Shown in pieces: positions 1 to 10,680 of a DNA stretch of 64,000 bases. Below the pieces are notes generated by a model, which was not told the origin of the DNA, searched no databases, and worked only from the letters and a program-made list of their open reading frames with translations. Position 1 is the stretch's first letter. Each line of letters opens with the position of its first letter. The stretch lies in NCBI RefSeq assembly GCF_001949145.1, contig NW_019091402.1, positions 1,495,050 to 1,559,049 of the forward strand, given 5' to 3'. The position numbers and the translations under genes were made by a program. The DNA is from Acanthaster planci (lineage: Eukaryota; Echinodermata; Asteroidea; Valvatida; Acanthasteridae).

Positions 1-3000
1 AAAAATAAAGATTCAGGAGATTATTATAGTGCGCTCCGGAGATAATGGTGGTGTGAATAAGCACTTACTGGGTATTGATGAGGCGCCCTCTGTCGTTTAA
101 TATCTTTAAGAGCCCCCTTCACAAAGATTGTTTTACAACTGCTTGAAGACAAATTCTGGGAAAACTAGACGGACCACAATACAACGATGAAGTGCCCATT
201 CGCATAGTGAACTGATGCATGTAAATGTTTTTAAGCTGTAACTTTCTGTTCTTCGTCCAAATCGCAATTAAATCATGCCGGTAGTAATTATCCCGTTCTT
301 TAGTTAAAGTTCAACAGAAGTCCACCATTATACAGGGGCCCCACCTTAAAAGACAGGGTAGTCCACGTAATCCTTCCCCCCCCCCGAATTTTTCAATTTT
401 TAAACGTAGTTACCCTGCTAAATTATGATGTTGCAGTGGTTCTGTCAAAAAGAAAAGATATAAATGGGGTGCGTTAGTTAGCTAAAGCACCAAACCTTCA
501 TTAGAAACTACCTGTCAGTTTGTTATTTTAGAGGCAATTGAATACATGCTCCTCCTTTTCAAATTAAAATGGACCTCATGATGATATCCGCCTTGATAGT
601 GCACACCCCCAATCGGCGAAAGAAGGACAGGTGGTTACAAGCGGATTATTGCACGCATCGCGTGTACGCAAAGACCACATATGGCATACTTGCGCGCCTC
701 GTGGCACGCCTATGTGGTGAGTACCAAAAACAAAACAAAAACAACCACGCCCTCTGTTGTTCCGCTCGGATAGCACGAAATAAAAGCTACTATTCCGACG
801 GCTTTGAGCAGGAACACGGGGATTCTTTCAGCACGATAACAAAACGACACAGCGTCTCACAAAACACACGCAAACACTTCCATACCCCATTTTATCCGGA
901 TAATAAAACGAAAGAGTACTGTAATAATTGATTTCCAAATAACACAATTTTCCACAAGGTTTCTATCAAAAAAGGAAAAGGTGATATTAGCAATTTTTTG
1001 TTTTACTATGGGTCAGACATATTAGACACTTTAGAATCAGTTTGACAGATTTAAACAGAAAATATCAGAAAAGAAGACGTGCTTTCAACGACAGAAAGTT
1101 AAATTCAAAATACATGCATAGCTGACTACTGCATGCATCCCCCGGAATTTTAACTCGGCTTCCCCTTATAGCTAGAGATTTCCATCGATTTTCCACGTCT
1201 TGTTAAGGTACCATTAGGCTTTTACTTTCATCGTGTTTCGATCTCTGCACAAGTTAAGATGTGGCTGTGGATCTGATTTTGTTGACCTTATGCTTGTATG
1301 TGTATGTATAATTGTAAAATGATTAACATGTGTTGTTATATAAAAAGAAAAAAAAGGAAAGAAAAGTGGATATAACTCTTAATACTAGGCCATGTCCTTC
1401 ACCCATTTCAGGAGAATTTAGTGAGTAGGCCCTACTACAAAACTTCAACAGATGCAGCTTTGAAGATCGCTGAGACACAGGTGGACTGGATATCTTTCAA
1501 ATCGTTTCTTCCCACCATAGAGCAAGGTCTGCAGCTTTTAGGCTTTCATGAAGCAGCTGTTTTGTATGGTTGCATTGCATTATTAAAGGGCCGATGTTAA
1601 TTTGTATGTGGGTCATTAAAATTTAAATGGGTTATATTCACACAACCCTCGAGATGCGTTTGTCTGGAAACTGCACTTATGGTGATATTAGACAAGTAAC
1701 GAGTCCTCTCTTCATAACCACCCCCTTTCGTTACAAGCATCAAATCAACTGACTACCTTTCATTTCGACAGCTTTCATTGCCAAGATACGGTAATAACTA
1801 AACGTTAAGTCAAGGATTGACGAACGTGGCGGCAGTGAAAGAGTCGATACACCAAAGAAAAATGTTTAAATTAGCTAAGATTCAAACCCACGTGGAAATT
1901 TCAAATGTTCTTGTTTATTTCAAAACGATACAGTTTTCCTTCCGGAGAATTCTGACGGCAAAGGTGAGCAGGTGATAAAAGCTAGCTTGTTTTGATTAAC
2001 TTAGTGCTTGGTGATTGCCACATATGAGTTTTCAACATAAAGCACCACAAGGCTGAAAAGAGACCAAACAGGAAGAAGACCACATTGTCCCATCCAGGAT
2101 TCGAACCAAGCATTGATTTTCAGTGTTTTTCGAGGTAAAATTCAGGTTTTTATTTATTACTGATTTTTATTGACCTTTTGATTTCTGCAAAATTTTAGGC
2201 GCAGCACTAGATTTCGCTCCGTCAGTCGAAAGATTCTAATGGCGAGTCTACCACAGAAGAGTAACAAATGTTACGAAGAGTACAAATTACTTTTGAAGGT
2301 AATTCTGAAAATTAATATACCTGCTGCATCATGATGCAGAAGCAGGTATGTTGACACATGGAAATAAGTTCAGACGGTAGCGGTGCTTTGAACGTCCACT
2401 TCGTTTGGCAATGCCATTAATGTTTGGATTCTAACAGAAAAGTAGTAACAGGGAAAGCTTAAGTTGTCCATGCCTTTAAGTTATTAAAGGGAATTTCTTA
2501 TTCTCAAATGAGTACCAAAAAAGAATGAAGCAAATATCAAGTATCATTTCCACTTCCTGGACGCTCCGCGAAATCGGTCGATGACGTTAAGCATTTTTGT
2601 CGCACCACGGAATTTTGTAAATCACCCAAGTGAAGAGTAAATAATGAACCATTTAATCTGAACAACGGTTGTCGACAGACCTACGTGTATCCAGCGTGGT
2701 TCTATTCGTGTCAGAAAGCAAGAATACTACTGTGTACTCAAGTACTTGAGCAGATAAATTCATAACTAGTAATTCCAGAATTATTGAAGAAACTGTAAAC
2801 TGATTCTTTCTTGTCACTAAATTAGAAATCTAGGAAAAGATATTTACTAAGCCGAAAACATTTCGACGTTTGTAAGATAATGTTACGTGGTCCTTTTCGA
2901 CATCATTTAAAACAATGCGCCAACGCATGTATTCGCATGTTCATGAGATTGGATATAATAAGCAAAATTCATGTTTCCCCATGTTTCTCTTTCAACAAGA

Positions 3001-3392
3001 AATATACGACTTCCACAAGAAATTTTTTAAAATGGAACAAATTTGTACAAATTTAACTTTGTGTTCTGTTTATACAAGCCTATGCTCATTTAACAGCCTC
3101 ATGCTATTTTCTGTTCTCATTTGTATATGGACTGCTTTTATTTATCTTATAAGCTCTAATCTCTCTTAATTAAGTACAAGTATGTGTAAAAGGTTATTTA
3201 TATCCACATTGCTATTTTCAATGTACTTACTTTCTTAGATTTCTGATGTATTGTCGCTTATCCATTTTGTCAATTTCTATGTATCAAGCTCCCTTAATTT
3301 TTTTTAAGAGTCCGGAATAAAGGTTTTCTTGAATCTTGATTCATTGTGTATTGAATCTTTCCTGTGATTTTTACCAAACAAACTTAAGTAAT
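1..3392. other. Outer flank of the lectin array, no gene recognised
   Basis: No reading frame here resembles a known protein. The longest, a 120-residue frame at 569-931 on the plus strand, has no recognisable domain. Parts are diverged copies of lectin-gene flanks seen elsewhere. Bases around 1770-1850 (the phrase 'aaagagtcgatacac') recur near 10790-10875, 13720-13800 and 25280-25360. Bases 2640-2790 (around 'gttgtcgacagacct') recur at 9140-9240. Bases 1640-1750 resemble 7870-7990. I infer this is the decayed outer edge of the same duplicated locus. Confidence 0.5.
1121..1165 (-). repeat. Fragment of the same tRNA-like repeat as at 25.6 kb
   Basis: The stretch beginning 'gctgactactgca' matches one end of the tRNA-like repeat at 25589-25658 and then continues with a more diverged match. 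The B-box-like word is damaged here. Read as a decayed fragment of the same short interspersed element, or as part of a duplicated flank. Confidence 0.3.
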
Positions 3393-3585
3393 ATTCTGCT
3401 TATTGGATATCATTAGTATTAGTCAATGAGGTGTCATTGCACGAGCTGCCTTTCATGATCTCGACTGGTGACGGCGCTATACACTAAAAACTGTTGAATT
3501 TTGCCTGGTAAGCAAAGGAACTTGCATGGGAAAAAATGTGGTAAGGAACCCATGAATGACCAAACGGTCTTGGGGCTGATAAGGT
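3393..3585 (+). repeat. Dispersed repeat, inverted copy at 59610-59804
   Basis: About 190 bases match the reverse complement of 59610-59804 over their whole length at clearly high identity. Both copies contain, in the same order, 'ggatatcattagtattagtc', 'cctttcatgatctcgact', 'gcctggtaagcaaag' and 'cttggggctgata'. Two copies 56 kb apart in opposite orientation, in unrelated gene neighbourhoods, point to an interspersed repeat. No coding potential or terminal repeats were seen. Confidence 0.8.
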
Positions 3586-3609
3586 TAACACCGACCAAAC
3601 GAGATGTGC

Positions 3610-4110
3610 CCGTATTGACATTCAGTCCGTAACTCTGAGCTATCTTTACAAAAAAATCGAAAAAGCTTCAAAATTCTTCCGTCACCAGAAATAGAATGAA
3701 AAGTTGTTAACAGACGGCTTCAGAGAAATATATCTTAAAATTAGGCACTTTTTTCACACCATCAAACAATTAGATGGAATGGAAATGACGACAGAAATGT
3801 TCAGACATTTGATTTCAGATGTGATGGACAGATGAAGAAATATCTACATTGGTTAAATAATATCATTTATTTCCCTTTCAACCTCAGCCGTCTCTGCTCC
3901 AAACGAGAACCCAATTATTTCTTATCTATCTCATTATTTCCCTGCAGTCTCTCTTTTCCTTTAACACTGAATTGCAACGCAGTGTTCGTTATAGCATTGC
4001 CAAATTTCCAACCAGGAGTCAACAAAATTTATGATAAACAGCCAAATCAAAATTGTTTTCTGTCACTTCAAGTTCAGCATTGTAGACTGCTTTTTCAAGA
4101 GTGTCAAATT
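3610..4110 (-). repeat. Conserved 3' flank of a lectin gene (copy 1 of 5)
   Basis: The sequence just downstream of the lectin stop codon is shared with the other copies at about 12100-12479, 19140-20085, 23500-24088 and 35930-36433. Shared words include 'tctctcttttccttta', 'attgccaaatttcca' and 'cagccaaa'. It probably contains the 3' untranslated region. A minus-strand AATAAA, seen as 'tttatt' near 3866, is a candidate polyadenylation signal. Conservation of non-coding flanks shows that whole units, not just coding exons, were duplicated. Confidence 0.6.
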
Positions 4111-4899
4111 CTAGCGAATGCAAATTTCTGAGTACATACAGAAATCCCCGATGGTTTTGAAGTTGTCCTTGTCTTCGGAGCTTGTGCTGTTGTTCAGCTG
4201 GCAAAGTTTCTTCCCTTTTCCGTTTTTCTTGATATTGAAGGACCGACATCCGGCCTCGTTGACACAGGCTGAGCCACAGGCGGTGAGGCTCTTTGTAGTA
4301 AACTCACGGATAACGTGGTCGAGGAGGCAGGCTGAGTTGACAATGTGACCTTGATCGTCGCTAGAGAAGCAGTAGCGAAGGGGTTGACTTGGGCGAGGAG
4401 TGCAGGCAGCCTGACTAACACAAAGGGCATTATGAGATTCACTACAGCGACTGTCATCCATACTGTCATTATGTCGTGCAGCAATTACCGCGCAGTCTTG
4501 GTTATGATCGGTGTCATCCGGTTGGCCAGGATACCATCCCATGAACGGTTCGCTATCTTCCTGGACGTCACACGTCCAGTTTCCTTCGAACCCGATGTCA
4601 TTACAAGCAATCCAGACGTAGTAGTCGCTGTCCTTCTGCCGTGCCAAATTCCCCATAAACTTCATTTCCTTGAGGGAGCGAGGAGCAGCCATCTTGCCTC
4701 CCATCTCTCGGCAAGCTGACTTGCTGCACTCCCAGTTAGGCTCTGATTCAGTGACGCGATAACATGCTTTCCGCCACAGTCGCCACCCTAACGGGCAGGA
4801 ACAGTTCAGCGCGGGCACAGAGGAACAGACGTCTGACCCCCAAGCAGCATTGATGGCTGCAGTGATGGCTACAACGCCCACTACTTTGAGCAAGTACAT
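4111..4899 (-). CDS. Secreted C-type lectin with PAN/apple-like domain, intact copy 1
   Basis: An intact single-exon gene of 262 residues. Residues 1 to about 21 are a hydrophobic signal peptide ending AAWGS. Residues about 33-160 form a C-type lectin domain with paired cysteines (C46, C63, C136, C152, C160), a WIACND strand in place of the usual WIGL, and a QPD carbohydrate motif at 126-128. The usual WND calcium motif is replaced by MDD (147-149). Residues about 175-262 look like a PAN/apple domain, with the pattern CLLDH, ACGSAC, CRSF, CQLNN. Sequons such as NWT and NNS suggest N-glycosylation. QPD in this family usually means galactose-type ligands, but the true ligand is unknown. The start codon is fixed by alignment with the other copies (MYLLKVV). 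A secreted recognition or immune role is inferred. Confidence 0.88.
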   Translation of the reverse strand: MYLLKVVGVVAITAAINAAWGSDVCSSVPALNCSCPLGWRLWRKACYRVTESEPNWECSKSACREMGGKMAAPRSLKEMKFMGNLARQKDSDYYVWIACNDIGFEGNWTCDVQEDSEPFMGWYPGQPDDTDHNQDCAVIAARHNDSMDDSRCSESHNALCVSQAACTPRPSQPLRYCFSSDDQGHIVNSACLLDHVIREFTTKSLTACGSACVNEAGCRSFNIKKNGKGKKLCQLNNSTSSEDKDNFKTIGDFCMYSEICIR

Positions 4900-5225
4900 G
4901 GTGATGATAAAAAATTTGAACAGAATTAGAATGATGTGTCAGCTACACTGGAGTGTCTCAGTCGCAATGTGAAGGTCCAAATCGCCCAATGACGCCAACT
5001 GAAAACTGGAAGTGACTATAGGCCTAGGTAAGAAAGACGGGTTGCTAATAACAGATAATAACAACAGACAAAAGTCCCGATGCCGTGATTACGTAGCGTT
5101 TTGGCAGGTTGATTGGAAGGTTGAAAGGAGATGGTACGAGACAAACCAGCCGTTGCCATGGATATTCTGTATCGGCGCCTCTTTAAAAATTCAAAAGAAG
5201 CGATGATGGTAGGAAGAAGCACAAG
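4900..5225 (-). promoter_or_regulatory. Class I 5' flank of a lectin gene
   Basis: This upstream sequence is shared with the regions starting at 13269, 14620, 24878, 32553 and 34270. Conserved words, in plus-strand order away from the start codon, are 'gaatagaatta' variants, 'tggagtgtctcag', 'caatgacg', an AT-rich 'attataataacgac'-like block about 130-150 bases upstream, and 'aaccagccgttgc'. On the coding strand the 'CGTCATTGG' element combines an inverted CCAAT box with a CRE-like half site. Promoter function is inferred from position and conservation only. Confidence 0.5.
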
Positions 5226-7118
5226 CCAATGCAGCATAAGTGTGTTATTAAAGGGTGATTCAACATTGCTTAAATTTTGTTTCCAATATATGTTTTGTAT
5301 TTCGAGCCAAGACCGCCTGCCTGGATCTTTGGGTAACCGTCCACCTGTATACGAGCCTTGCACAGCTGACCCGACGGCGCGATTTCGCGTTGTCGTTGAT
5401 CAAGTTGTTCTAAATACTACGAAGTTGTTACAACGCTGTCACAACTTTAAAAGAGACACTACTTGAAATTCAATATTATTTGACTACAACATCAATTGCT
5501 TATTCGAGACTGGAAAGTGTTTTCCATTAGAAAACAAAGTAACGATCCAACGTGGTGAAACCCGAGGTAGAATGCTGGAACATATTTGTATCATAGTGCA
5601 TCCACACAACTGGAAGGGTCGACCATTATGGTGAGAATCATAAATGGCCGTGACGACAAGACTCTTTGGATATGAGATTAAAAATTAATTTTATTACATA
5701 AACGAGATTCTTCAATCACTGAATTTCTATCATTTTGAAACAATATGCGAGCATATGAGCTTTGAGTAAAGTTTCTCTTTATGCAAGATATGTACAACAA
5801 CCAAAAAGAATTGGAAAAAAATTGAACAAACCCAGACTAATTTAAAACAATTGATCAGATGCTTTGAAACCATCTTCAATCTATCAGCTGCTCTAGTGGT
5901 AGTGTTACACTGATAAAGATGAACTGTCAAGTACAAGTCCAAATAATAGCGATAACAATTATTTAACATGTATGACGCAACAGTGACAAACCCCAATATC
6001 TTCAGTTCACAAACATATGAAAAAAAAATAGGAAATGCCTTCGGGTACTTTGGTTGACTAATTGCGAAAATGAATGTAGTGTGGTACTGCATGGGCTGAA
6101 TATAAACGAATGTCAGATTTGACGACTTCCTGTTTAAATTTAATTTTCATTCTACCTTTCCTTTTTGAAAGGAAAGCAAATATTTGTGGCTTTACCCTGT
6201 TTATTTTCTCACCCTCAGTCCCGATCTGAACTGAAAACGATTAATACCGATGCTTAGTGTCGTTGAACTTTGGTTTTGAAGTGATTCGGTTCGTCATTCC
6301 GGAATTTCAGCGGTATCATTGTAAATAGGGAACAACCATAAGAGAAATATGTCAAAGGAGGAACGAATACCTGGATAAAAAGGCGTGTGTTTGCCTTTAA
6401 ATTAAAATTTCCTAGGGGTCCCGTCCGTACTTCCTAGATAAGTCTTGGGTGATGATAAAACAATTGCACCAAAATGACTAAACAACATTTGAAGGAATTA
6501 CCAACAGCTGGGGGTGGTGATAGAGATGACGGGTTTTGAGACCTCATAGAAGTCCTTTTTTGAATGGATATTGAAGTTGCATGTGTACTTTCAATCTCAA
6601 AATAGCACTTTTTTGTCGAAGAATTCTGTCATAAAAAGGATAGGGTGAAGGAAGCAAGTCTGCTGCTGGCCCTGAACACTGTTGTGTTAGACACTTGAGA
6701 TCAAGCATAACAGTTAAAACAAACCGCAGCAGCAGCAAGACGCGCTTTTAAATTGAAATGAAATGACCAACTACTGTATCGGCTGGGGTTAACACCTGGT
6801 TACCACTTAAAGCGAGAGATATCAACCCATTTTCGGCATTTTTCAAGGTACATGTATTTAATGTACTCAATTTCATCATTCTTTGTATCTCTGAAAAAGA
6901 GAAGACACGGCTGTGGATTTCCTTCAGCCGATAGTGAGAACGGTCTACAACAAACGTATGCGCATGATAATTATGTCGTGAAAGGTAACGCTGTAAGTGG
7001 AAATACCTCTTACATCACATTACACACACTGGTCTAATCAAGCATGAAATTAATCGAAGCTGCTCTTTTCACGTCCACACCTTGTGGCAAATGCTATTAC
7101 GGTATGGTTTCCGGGGGA
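5226..7118. other. Intergenic, nothing recognised
   Basis: AT-rich sequence between the class I flank of lectin copy 1 and the first hairpin element. Open frames (for example 5730-6092 and 6544-6738 on the minus strand) are low-complexity or compositionally random and carry no domain. No tRNA, splice-supported exon or transposon end was recognised. Confidence 0.4.
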
Positions 7119-7226
7119 GTAGTCAGAATTACTGGTCCCGAGATGTAGGTCAGCTCAACTACCTCCCGACGCGAAACAGTAGGTAGTCTAGCTGACCTAA
7201 ACCTAGGGACCAGTAATTCCCACTAC
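7119..7226. repeat. Inverted-repeat hairpin element
   Basis: Two arms of about 45 bases (7119-7164 and 7181-7226) are imperfect reverse complements around a short central spacer. The outer arms carry 'attactggtccc' and 'gggaccagtaatt', the inner arms 'taggtcagct' and 'agctgaccta'. The layout fits a small foldback or MITE-type element. No target-site duplication is clear. Confidence 0.7.
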
Positions 7227-7482
7227 TTCGAAAAATCAACTGCTGTGTCTGTTTGCTCCACCCATAAAATTATGCTTGACTAAATTGACAAAATAACAAA
7301 TTTGAGGTCAACGTACAGTTTGTTTTGGGGTTGCAGTTCCGCGTGTCAGGGAAGAACTGCAACAGACAGGGTTCCCTTAAAATTGCATGCCACATACTAC
7401 GTGATTACGAGGCTAGTTTCAGAAAGAAGTTTTGGTGCTTCCCGAAAAACTCTACTGACGGCAGCCAGCTGGCATGATATAT

Positions 7483-7544
7483 GGAGCTGATACACGCCCA
7501 AGTGACGTCACCAGGATGACGTAACTTGGGCGTGTATCAGCTCC
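7483..7544. repeat. Near-perfect 28-base palindrome with a CRE-like core
   Basis: Arm 7483-7510 and arm 7517-7544 are reverse complements with one mismatch, separated by six bases. Each arm contains 'gctgatacacgcccaa', and the left arm ends in the full palindrome TGACGTCA, the consensus CREB/ATF site. It could be a foldback transposon end or a cruciform-prone site. Regulatory function is only a possibility. Confidence 0.75.
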
Positions 7545-7769
7545 GCGGACGCGCGGCAAAATCGGCCAATCACGCGCTACAATTTGCTCATGACTATTTA
7601 TGATGTGTAGTAAAAGAAAATAACTGTGGAAAAACTTCAATACTTACGTCAAATACTTGGCCATCCATTTGACATTTTCCTCCTAATTTTTACCGCAAGG
7701 ATTAAGCTGGTATGACGCTTGGTAGTGTCAACACATGTGAAGTGGGCATTTTTCAAATTAAGGCAAGCT

Positions 7770-8060
7770 TCAGCTTTCAATCCCATTTGGTGTTTATCAA
7801 TATATAATCCCACACCATTAAGCTAAAAGAACCGTTGTAGGTGGATCATTCAAATTTTAATTGTTGATTTTCACATCACCCTTGTGATGCGACAAACGTC
7901 ATGTCCATGACTAGAAGCAATGGATGGCAAAATTAGACAAGTACCTAGTCCTTTCCCAGTTCCCTTTCGTTATACGCATTTAATCTCCAGGATGACAGAA
8001 TTATACTATTCGAAGTTAACGCCCTCTGTCGAGATATTCATTTGGGGTACACTGCCATTC
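7770..8060. repeat. Dispersed flank repeat, copy 1 of 4
   Basis: Shares the ordered words 'cccatttggtgtttatcaat', 'attaagctaaaag', 'aggtggatcatt' and 'cgccctctgtcgagat' with diverged copies at about 11870-12060, 14510-14600 and 16710-17000. All copies lie between lectin genes in the same orientation, so this is probably part of the duplicated unit rather than an independent transposon. Confidence 0.55.
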
Positions 8061-10104
8061 TCGATACCCTCATCATCACTCAATTTTGTTTTGACAACAT
8101 TGGGCTTATCACCGACAGGCATTGCAGTGCTGCCCGCTTATCTATTCCCTTCCTGTTTTTCTCTCTGTGGTTTTTCAAATGAACAATCCAATTATTCACT
8201 AATGGTTCATACCGTACATAACCTTTTAAAGTTACAAGTAACCCCCGGCCCCGTAAACCATTGCGATCAACGTGTCTTCTTGCAAACTAGCTTCAGAATC
8301 GTATTGTGTATTCATCTTACAAACTTTCCTCTTTGTTGAATAGTCTCTCACATATTACATATCGTCTAGTTCATTCCAATAAATACTCAGTGAGGGTATA
8401 CAATGGTTACGTATTGTTCAACATAGTTATCAATATCTAAAAAACCTAGTAATTTATCCAAACTTAATTTCCCTGTTACCAATTTTATCGTGTATTCGTT
8501 TGCATACGCTAGTTCAGACGCTATGGTTCCTCAAAGGACACTTGAGTATAACCGCAATACCAACTAGAAACGCAAGTCTACGGTGGGAAAACCAGAGGTA
8601 CAAAATTCTAGAAAAAAAAAGTTTTGAAAACCCAGTGAATAGCGCTGATTATGCTATAGGCCCATTCCTACTCTCCAATTTCAGCAATTGATTAAATCGA
8701 TATTTGTTAAAATTGGCAAATAAGAAGGTGTCCGCCGGTACACAGATGAAGCCAGCTCTTTCTATACGTCTCTGCACGTCCTCACAGCGAGGTACTGAGT
8801 TTAAGTCCCATCCATTGAGTGGTGCTGCCACGGTTAAGTACCACCCTCTACTTTTCCCTATCATCCTCTACTTTTCCAATCTTCAGAAACAATCAACAGA
8901 AACTCAAAGCTTACAACTTCAGTGCGATACGCTGCACGATATCGTTGATAATGTATAGGATGGATTCCGCGCTGCCCGTTTTAGTCTAATTTACATCGCT
9001 AAACCAGTTGTAGTTTTACGAAATTTAAATCGACCAACAAATATCGCTAAAACGAGAAATCAACAAACTTAGCTGCAGTTGATAGGTGAGTGTTTTTTCT
9101 TGCATCACTGAATTTGGAAAATCGCCCCATTGAAGAGCAAAATGTGAAACATTAATTTGAACAGCAACGGTTGTCGACAGACCTAAGTGTATCCAGTGTG
9201 GTTCTATTTAATTCGCGTCAGAAAGCAATAACTATGTTGAATATTCTAATACTGAAGGAGATAAAGTTCATGATATCATGTAATTCAAGAATTAGTGAAG
9301 AAACTGTAAAATCGTCATTTTTCTTCATCACAAAATTAGAAAATCTTGCAAAAGATATTACAGTACTGAAACACTTCAAAGTTCGTAACAAAACGTTCTT
9401 GGTTTCCTTTTTGATATTTGTTTCATTACATAAATAATGAGGAAAAGATGATGGGACGCGCTTTCATTTACTTTAGAAAGGACATTCAAAGTTGAAGAAG
9501 GGATATTCCAATTTTTTTGCGTCTCGGAAAATAAATTCTGGATCCGCCCTTTCCCCAAGCATTCAGGATCCTGTGTGGCAAACAGTGAAAGAAAGATGGC
9601 CCCCCAAATGCATTATATCACAGCTTTGAGTAGGGATCGGCCAGTTCACATTGGTGTTTAGGATCCTTCTTTCAACAATGAAACTCTGCGGATTTCTAGA
9701 ATAAGCAACACTTCATCGCAGTGTTGGTGCAGCAACGCATGCAGGACCACGCGCTCATGTCACATGCACGTCCTTCAAAACTGTCCATCAACAAATTTGG
9801 CGGATAGCCTTATGGCGAAAAAGGTTATTGATAATGGAAAAACAGGAGGTTAAATGTATTGGAAAGGCAAAATTTGTTCGAAAAAACATGCTTCGCAACG
9901 AATCTCTAAAGGAACGGTCATGTTACACAGTGCTGCTCGGTTCGAACCATACTTAAAGGGTGATAGTGATAAATTACTGTGATATTTTTGTCAGGTAAAC
10001 TTCTTGTTCATAAGGAATCTTTAATTTCAAACCCATCCAAATTGTCCTTTCGTCTACCAATCACAGTTATACAACTATTTTGTCAATTGATATCATCATT
10101 GACC
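8061..10104. other. Intergenic with duplicated segments
   Basis: No gene recognised. Bases 9140-9240 resemble 2640-2790. Bases about 9530-9800 resemble 17990-18790, sharing 'atccgccctttcccc', 'agcattcaggatcc', 'caacaatgaaa' and 'gcaacgcatgca'. In the second copy the two blocks are farther apart, so insertions occurred after duplication. Confidence 0.45.
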
Positions 10105-10680
10105 TAGATACAGAAATCCTAGGTAGGTTGAAACTTGTCCTTGCCTTCTGAGCTTGTGCTGGCAAAGTTTCTTCCTTTCTCCGTTTTTCTTGATGTTGAA
10201 GAAGCGACATCGGGGCTCGTCGATGTAGGCTGAGCCACTCCCGGGTGACATGGTCATGGAGGCAGATTGAGTTGAGAATGCGGCCTGGGGTGTCTATTGA
10301 GAAGCAGTATTGATGGGGTTATGTTGGGCGATGAGTGCATACAGCCATTTGAACACAAATGGCCAAATAATCATTACTACATTTATTGTCATCCATACTG
10401 TGATCATCTGCTGAAGCTATCACAGCACAGTCTTGATTCCCTGCATAATTATCTGGTTGCTCAGGCCCCTAATCCCAGGAACGGTAGTCGCTGTCTTTAT
10501 GCTGTGTCAAATTAGGAATGAACTTCATTTCCTTAAGGAAGGCACGCTATATGCCACCCTGACGGACAGGAACATTTCATGACGGGCAGAGAGGGACAGA
10601 AGTCCGACCCCCATGCAGCATTGATAGCTGCATTGACAGCTGCAAAGCCAGCAACTATGCTTTGGATTTACTGTACTAGT
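10105..10680 (-). pseudogene. Decayed lectin/PAN pseudogene A
   Basis: A minus-strand lectin copy that can be followed from the signal peptide (GCTGCATGGGGGTC encoding AAWGS-type residues near 10610) to the C-terminal PAN region near 10130. It lacks a usable start codon. A deletion near 10550 removes most of the first half of the CTLD. The segment around the WIACND and EGNW motifs is also missing, and there are frameshifts and stops. The matching span is about 575 bases against 789 in intact copies. This is the most degraded of the three main pseudogenes. Confidence 0.85.

Noticed and set aside
569-931. 120-residue plus-strand frame as a gene
   Set aside because: No domain, no homologous copy, no splice or promoter evidence; composition not coding-like.
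4345-4719. Plus-strand open frames opposite each lectin gene (also near 12753-13010, 20326-20649, 24374-24769, 36674-37042)
   Set aside because: They are antisense to conserved CTLD/PAN coding sequence and follow its codon pattern. They share no domain and vary in length as the lectins mutate.
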